Assembly: GCA_002469545.1 (NCBI GenBank)
Contig: DKMK01000013.1
Coordinates: forward strand, 1 to 17,621
DNA: 17,621 nt
From: Rhodobacterales bacterium UBA7416
GTDB taxonomy: Bacteria > Pseudomonadota > Alphaproteobacteria > Rhodobacterales > Rhodobacteraceae
Direction of reading: 5' to 3'
Shown here one piece after another: positions 13,584 to 17,621 of this stretch. Position 1 is the first letter of the stretch. The number at the start of each line of letters is the position of its first letter. The notes under the pieces are model-generated. The model saw only the letters and a program-made list of their open reading frames with translations. It was not told where the DNA came from and did not search any database. The translations under genes were made by a program, and so were the position numbers.

Positions 13584-13647
13584 AATCTACTCCATCTTTA
13601 TCGGTGGTGGCTTAAATCCCCACAACCTCAACACTCTTATTTTGTTT

Positions 13648-13664
13648 TAGGGCACTCTGCCCTA
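13648..13664. promoter_or_regulatory. Perfect 7-3-7 inverted repeat upstream of soxC, possible operator
   Basis: TAGGGCA-CTC-TGCCCTA lies 65 bp before the soxC start. Both flanking genes are transcribed away from it, so it cannot end their transcripts, and there is no U-tract suited to a terminator. A dimeric regulator site (for example a SoxR-like repressor) is the simplest reading but is inference. Confidence 0.5.
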
Positions 13665-13710
13665 CTTGGTGTCAGTCCAGCGCCTACGGCACCCCCTGCT
13701 TATAAAATCT

Positions 13711-13720
13711 CTTCGCGAAG
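13711..13720. promoter_or_regulatory. 10-bp palindrome CTTCGCGAAG
   Basis: A perfect palindrome 128 bp upstream of soxC and 176 bp upstream of the DUF2189-like gene. It may be a second binding site; a short palindrome of this length can also occur by chance. Confidence 0.25.
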
Positions 13721-13730
13721 TCGAATTACA

Positions 13731-13756
13731 CATAAAAGCCTCCCTTTGCTTTTATG
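13731..13756. promoter_or_regulatory. 9-bp inverted repeat with 8-base loop in the soxC/DUF2189 region
   Basis: CATAAAAGC (13731-13739) pairs perfectly with GCTTTTATG (13748-13756). It lies between divergent genes, so it is not an end-of-gene terminator. It could be an RNA leader structure of either transcript or a DNA site. Confidence 0.4.
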
Positions 13757-13895
13757 AATCTCCCTCTGGTAAAAACATATATGATTTTTTGAATTTGTCC
13801 ACGCGTAATCGGAATAAATTGCATAAGGCATCACCGACTGCCCTTCGCATAAGCTATGCCTTTACATATGGAGAAATCCTGCAATACATTTGAGT

Positions 13896-14663
13896 ATGAG
13901 CAACCAACCCAATCCAATCCCAAAAATCCGCCCCATAACAATCGCCGACTTAAAAATCAGCCTTTCACGCGGTCTGCGCGATTTCAGAGCAGCGCCATGG
14001 ATCGGTCTGTTTTTCGCAGCCTTTTACGTTTTCGCGGGCCTCATCATGGGGTGGGTAACATATGTCACCGGACAAACATTTTGGCTGATATTGGCCGCAT
14101 TAGGTTTCCCCTTGGTCGGTGCATTCGCCGCACTGGGTCTATATGAAACCAGCCGCCGCCGCATGACGGGCGAACCACTCGTCTTGCGTGAAATTATAGG
14201 CGTATGTTGGATGCAAAAAGGTGGCCAATTACCTTGGTTGGCGGTGATCATCGTTGTGGTCTTCTTGTTTTGGTTTTTCCTTGGCCATATGATTTTCGCC
14301 CTTTTCTTGGGCCTGTCGCCGATGACAAATGTGTTGTCTTCATTGGATGTGTTTTTGACGCCAAACGGCCTTGCTATGGTTGGATTTGGCACCGCCGTCG
14401 GGGGCCTATTTTCCACGATCATCTTTTCGTTCTGCGTGCTTGGCATGCCGATGATTTTGGATCGTGACATCGATTTCGTCACCGCCATGATCACGTCGAT
14501 GGGTGCAGTGCGCAACAATTTGATAATCTATTTGCTTTGGGGGGCAATGATCGGCACTCTCACGCTAATTGCCATGATCCCACTTTTCCTTGGATTATTC
14601 ATCGCGATGCCCATTCTTGGCCATGCTACATGGCATTTATACAAACGCGCCACCGACATCTAA
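13896..14663 (+). CDS. DUF2189-like inner-membrane protein
   Basis: This 255-aa protein has a short polar N terminus followed by six or so membrane segments: about residues 36-60, 66-88, 117-140, 160-190, 205-230 and 232-248. Motifs such as LSRGLRDFRAAPWIGLFFAAFYVFAG and AALGLYETSRRRMTGEP, with GMPMILDRDIDFVTAMITSM, fit the DUF2189 family, which is of unknown function. A TTG at 13890 is also in frame, two codons earlier. I prefer the ATG at 13896, though the nearest Shine-Dalgarno-like GGAG (13870-13873) is far from both. rsgA follows after 55 bp on the same strand with no terminator, so the two are probably read together. The pair interrupts the sox genes in the opposite orientation. Confidence 0.75.
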   Translation: MSNQPNPIPKIRPITIADLKISLSRGLRDFRAAPWIGLFFAAFYVFAGLIMGWVTYVTGQTFWLILAALGFPLVGAFAALGLYETSRRRMTGEPLVLREIIGVCWMQKGGQLPWLAVIIVVVFLFWFFLGHMIFALFLGLSPMTNVLSSLDVFLTPNGLAMVGFGTAVGGLFSTIIFSFCVLGMPMILDRDIDFVTAMITSMGAVRNNLIIYLLWGAMIGTLTLIAMIPLFLGLFIAMPILGHATWHLYKRATDI

Positions 14664-14718
14664 TCCACTCAAAATCGCAAGGGATCATCCCGTGCTTTGA
14701 ACATGAAAGTTCTTAAAA

Positions 14719-15789
14719 ATGACGCGCGATTATTCAAGTTTTTTACCGCCATCAGGTTCCAACGCAAAACGCGCACCGACACCCTTGGAAAAACTCGGCT
14801 GGAAACCGTTCTTTAGCCATCAAATAAACCCCGAAGAGCATGGCGAAACACAGCCCGTTCGCGTGGTCGAGGTTCACAGGAATGGCCTGCACGTGCTGGG
14901 CGATGGGATAGACACATCTGTCCCCCCAGGGATTGATGCAACAGTTGGCGATTGGATTTTGTTCGACCCAGAAAGCCCGACCAACAGCACAGTTCTGCAA
15001 CGCAGCAGCCTGTTTGAACGCCGCGCACCGGGCACAGATCGCAGACGCCAATTGATTGCAGCAAATGTGGACACAGTGTTTATCGTGACCTCATGCAACA
15101 AAGATTTCAACATCGCACGACTTGAGCGCTATGTTGTATTGGCATTCGAAGCAGACGTGACACCCGTTATTTTGCTGACCAAACCCGATCTTTGTGACGA
15201 TCCCGAAACATATCTCGAAGCAGCAAACACAATTTCAAAACGCATTGTCGTCGAGGTTCTAAATGCGCTCAGCGATGAGCCCATTTCGAAACTAGCGCCG
15301 TGGTGCAAACAGGGGCAAACCGTCGCATTTTTGGGCTCATCAGGTGTTGGCAAATCCACACTGGTCAATGCACTGTTCAAGGGTGAAATCACCGACACCG
15401 CCGCCATGCGCGAAGATGACAGCAAAGGGCGCCATACAACAACACGGCGCGAATTATATTTCACACCCAATGGCGTCGCCGTTTTGGATACGCCAGGCAT
15501 GCGTGAACTTCAGCTTACGGATGTCGAAGCAGGCATTGCAGATGTATTTTCCGATTTGGTCGCACTTGCAGGGCAATGCCATTTCAATGATTGCATGCAT
15601 GAAACCGAACCGAAATGCGCCGTACGAAAAGCCTGCGAAAATGGTGAAATTGATGCAACCAGAATGGCCCGTTGGAAAAAACTGACCGCCGAAGAACGTT
15701 TCAATTCCGCAACCTTGGCTGAACGTAAATCAGCCGATAAGTATTTGCACAAGACGATCCGTTCAATTCAGAAAAAGAACAAAAAGTAA
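14719..15789 (+). CDS. rsgA: Small ribosomal subunit biogenesis GTPase RsgA
   Basis: This 356-aa protein is the circularly permuted GTPase that checks late 30S subunit maturation (family knowledge). An OB-fold covers about residues 45-105. The GTPase motifs appear in permuted order: G4 TKPD at 154-157, G1 GSSGVGKST at 206-214, switch region KGRHTTTRREL, and G3 DTPG at 257-260. The C-terminal zinc site has C287, C292, H294 and C300. The Lys-rich tail ends IRSIQKKNKK. The length is usual. The ATG at 14719 has only a weak Shine-Dalgarno region; another ATG at 14702 is out of frame. A terminator hairpin follows, shared with the convergent soxB gene. As a housekeeping gene placed between soxB and soxC it is out of context. 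Confidence 0.94.
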   Translation: MTRDYSSFLPPSGSNAKRAPTPLEKLGWKPFFSHQINPEEHGETQPVRVVEVHRNGLHVLGDGIDTSVPPGIDATVGDWILFDPESPTNSTVLQRSSLFERRAPGTDRRRQLIAANVDTVFIVTSCNKDFNIARLERYVVLAFEADVTPVILLTKPDLCDDPETYLEAANTISKRIVVEVLNALSDEPISKLAPWCKQGQTVAFLGSSGVGKSTLVNALFKGEITDTAAMREDDSKGRHTTTRRELYFTPNGVAVLDTPGMRELQLTDVEAGIADVFSDLVALAGQCHFNDCMHETEPKCAVRKACENGEIDATRMARWKKLTAEERFNSATLAERKSADKYLHKTIRSIQKKNKK

Positions 15790-15798
15790 CACCTAAAC

Positions 15799-15834
15799 AA
15801 AAACCACCCCTGCTTTACGACAAGGGCGGTTTTT
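15799..15834. terminator. Bidirectional terminator between rsgA and soxB
   Basis: The arms are 15799-15812 and 15821-15834 with the loop CTTTACGA. In the minus-strand RNA all 14 positions pair, two as G-U wobbles, followed by a U-rich tail, which suits the end of soxB. In the plus-strand RNA the same two positions are A-C mismatches, but TTTTTGTTTTA still follows, so it can also end rsgA. Confidence 0.85.
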
Positions 15835-15863
15835 GTTTTAATTAAACGCTACAATGTTTGGAA

Positions 15864-17546
15864 TTAAATCCCTGACACTTTAACCGATGTGTTTGGATCA
15901 ATATTCACTGCACCTTGTTTTTTGATCCAGCTTTCCGCAACATCCCAAATCGGCGGCCCTTCAGTGCCTTCGTTTACGGATGCCCAGCCAGCAACAACAT
16001 ATGTTTTATCAGCTTCAACCTTCTCACCTGTTTTCAACATCGTCATATCCGTAATGCGCGACCCTTGGGGTTTTGACACATCAATGGAATAACCCATGCC
16101 GCCAACACGCACCATATCGCCACCTTGTTGGTAATATGGATCAGGATTGAACAAATTATCTGCAACATCTTCCAAAATCGTGTGGATCAATTCACCCGAC
16201 ATTTCGGAACGATATGCATTTGGATATGACATCGCCGTTGCATTAAACAAATCTTCGCGTGTGATTTCTTGGCCAGGCAAAATGCTTGGGCCCCAGCGGA
16301 AACCAGGTGACAATGCAATGTCTGCCTCACGCTCGTCAATCAACGCATTACACAGCAAATCATCCCACGTGCCATTGAAATTACCACGGCGATAAAGCTC
16401 TTGATCGGTTGTGCCTAAAACTTCGGATAATTGATCTGTAAACGGCGCGCGTTGTTCATCAATCAAGGCCCGCACGGCAGGATCAGGTGCAATCACATCA
16501 CTGAAAATAGGGATCAGCTTGTGCGCAAACCCTTTGACCTCGCCATCACGTACATCCAAATCCAAACGTGTTACGAACTTGCCGTTTGAACCAGATGCGA
16601 TCAACATCGTTGATCCAACTTTTACAGGTTCTGGCAATGCATCATGCGTGTGTCCAGTCAGGATCACATCAATACCGTCCACACGGCTGGCCAGTTTGCG
16701 ATCCACATCAAAACCATTATGCGACAGCAAAACAACCAGTTCGGCACCTAAACCACGCACTTCGCCGACGACTTTTGCCATATTTTCTTCGCGTACACCA
16801 AACGACAAATCAGGGAACATCCAGCCTGGGTTCGCGATTGGCATGTATGGGAATGCTTGGCCAATTACCGCGATTTTTACACCACCACGTTCGAACATTT
16901 TATATGGTTCATACGCAGGCTCATCCCACTCTTTGTCGAAAATATTCGCACCCAAGAACGGGAAATCCAATGTTTCCACAATTTCAGTAACGCGATCGAT
17001 GCCCAATGTGAATTCCCAGTGCGATGTCATCGCATCTGGCTTTAGCGCATTCATCACATTGACCATATCTTGGCCATTTGTGTGATGCGTCGTGTATGAC
17101 CCCTGCCATGTATCACCACCATCCAACAGCAACGCGTCTGGACGATCCGAACGAATGGCGTTGATCACTGTCGCCGCGCGATCCAAGCCGCCCATGCGAC
17201 CGTACCCTTTGGCCAATGCAGAAAAATCATTGTATGTCAGCGCATATGCTTCGGGCGAACCCGGTGTCATATTGAAAAGCTTCAGGAAATCTGCACCCGT
17301 TACATGAGGCGGCATGCCGTTTACGGCACCAATCCCAAGATTAATTTCAGGCTCGCGGAAATAGATCGGTTTCAGCTGTCCATGAATATCCGTGATATGG
17401 ATCAACGTCACGTTGCCAGTTGTTTCAAATTCCAACAACTTTTCTTGGGTCATGCTTTGTTGAGCAGCAGCGCGGGTGAAACCACCTGCGCCATAAATGG
17501 CAGATGCGGCAACAGTAGCCTGCAAGAAATCGCGACGAGAGATCAT
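15864..17546 (-). CDS. soxB: SoxB, thiosulfohydrolase of the Sox pathway
   Basis: This 560-aa protein releases sulfate by hydrolysing the thiosulfonate carried on SoxYZ in the periplasm. A Tat signal opens it (SRRDFLQATVAASAIYGAGG, R4 and R5). The metallophosphoesterase-like domain binds two manganese ions through HITDIHGQ (D53, H55), LLDGGDTWQGS, VVLLSHNGFDVDR and ILTGHTHD. TSHWEFTLG is the SoxB version of the GNHE-type motif, and the 5'-nucleotidase-like C-terminal domain (ALSPGFRWGPSILPGQEITRED, AMSYPNAY) follows. The length is typical. AAGGA lies 9 bases before the ATG. The gene ends at a terminator facing rsgA. Only about 47 bp upstream is another terminator hairpin of an incoming transcript, so soxB may depend on readthrough or a promoter squeezed into that gap. 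Confidence 0.97.
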   Translation of the reverse strand: MISRRDFLQATVAASAIYGAGGFTRAAAQQSMTQEKLLEFETTGNVTLIHITDIHGQLKPIYFREPEINLGIGAVNGMPPHVTGADFLKLFNMTPGSPEAYALTYNDFSALAKGYGRMGGLDRAATVINAIRSDRPDALLLDGGDTWQGSYTTHHTNGQDMVNVMNALKPDAMTSHWEFTLGIDRVTEIVETLDFPFLGANIFDKEWDEPAYEPYKMFERGGVKIAVIGQAFPYMPIANPGWMFPDLSFGVREENMAKVVGEVRGLGAELVVLLSHNGFDVDRKLASRVDGIDVILTGHTHDALPEPVKVGSTMLIASGSNGKFVTRLDLDVRDGEVKGFAHKLIPIFSDVIAPDPAVRALIDEQRAPFTDQLSEVLGTTDQELYRRGNFNGTWDDLLCNALIDEREADIALSPGFRWGPSILPGQEITREDLFNATAMSYPNAYRSEMSGELIHTILEDVADNLFNPDPYYQQGGDMVRVGGMGYSIDVSKPQGSRITDMTMLKTGEKVEADKTYVVAGWASVNEGTEGPPIWDVAESWIKKQGAVNIDPNTSVKVSGI

Positions 17547-17593
17547 GGAGAAGATCCTTATATTCAGTTTTGTGAATGTTTAAGAAGAGAAAA

Positions 17594-17621
17594 ACCCCGC
17601 GCCGTTTTCACAGCGCGGGGT
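17594..17621 (-). terminator. Strong terminator-like hairpin upstream of soxB (window edge)
   Basis: On the minus strand ACCCCGCGC (17621-17613) pairs with GCGCGGGGT (17602-17594) around a 10-base loop, followed by TTTTTC. The stem may extend beyond the window. It should end the gene upstream of soxB, likely another sox gene, though that gene is not visible. Confidence 0.8.

Larger units (their letters stand above)
13584..13895. other. Divergent intergenic region (312 bp) between soxC and the DUF2189-like gene
   Basis: No convincing protein gene is seen. An open frame at 13666-13893 has no family features and no Shine-Dalgarno sequence. The region holds four symmetric elements: 13648-13664, 13711-13720, 13731-13756 and 13825-13862 (AAGGCAT/ATGCCTT). 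It should contain the promoters for soxCD and for the DUF2189-rsgA pair; I found no strong -35/-10 pair. Confidence 0.7.

Noticed and set aside
13666..13893. 75-aa open frame upstream of the DUF2189-like gene
   Set aside because: No Shine-Dalgarno sequence, no recognisable features, and it contains the inverted repeats of the divergent promoter region.
13896..15789. DUF2189-like gene and rsgA as new members of the sox system
   Set aside because: rsgA is a general ribosome-assembly GTPase and the strand is opposite to the sox genes; chance insertion or rearrangement explains the placement without a shared function.

Overview
The window looks like a chromosome segment from a marine alphaproteobacterium, most likely Rhodobacterales (Roseobacter group) with only moderate GC. 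This rests on protein family content and gene order: an RpoH/RluD/DUF6476 cluster, a dnaG-rpoD pair, Sox thiosulfate-oxidation genes with Tat signals, and small conserved membrane proteins that I associate with this order. No rRNA, tRNA, CRISPR array, transposase or phage gene is visible.

Left part (1-7911), housekeeping information processing. On the minus strand are the N-terminal half of the heat-shock sigma factor rpoH (cut by the window edge) and, upstream of it, the pseudouridine synthase rluD. Divergent from rluD, with the two start codons overlapping, is a small DUF6476 membrane protein. Two accessory minus-strand genes follow: an EamA/DMT transporter and a PPP-type phosphatase. Between them lies a 3'-end remnant of the DUF6476 gene, and a 24-bp direct repeat flanks the remnant-phosphatase segment, so this stretch has the marks of an insertion or rearrangement. 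Then come dnaG (primase) and rpoD (housekeeping sigma factor) on the plus strand, closed by a UUCG-type hairpin.

Middle part (7938-10798), mixed. A DEDDh exonuclease with a C-terminal BRCT domain lies convergent to rpoD. A 314-bp gene-free stretch follows, holding a candidate structured RNA (about 8964-9066) with a TATACT box and three 11-bp TGTGCA repeats, in front of a 53-aa membrane protein. A YghX-like dienelactone hydrolase (minus) and a DUF1304 membrane protein (plus) are divergent.

Right part (10802-17621), sulfur oxidation. On the minus strand, soxC and soxD overlap by 17 bp and are followed by a periplasmic DUF302 protein. soxB is also on the minus strand but is separated from soxCD by two plus-strand genes, a DUF2189-like membrane protein and rsgA. 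SoxB would hydrolyse sulfate from the SoxYZ-bound thiosulfate intermediate and SoxCD would oxidise the remaining sulfane sulfur in the periplasm. soxXYZA are not in the window; a minus-strand terminator at the right edge shows that a transcript arrives from upstream of soxB.

The most unusual items are the DUF6476 3'-end duplication and its repeat-bounded junctions, the candidate RNA at 8964-9066, and the interrupted sox cluster with inverted repeats in front of soxC and a terminator in front of soxB. All family assignments are from reading the sequence; no database search was run.
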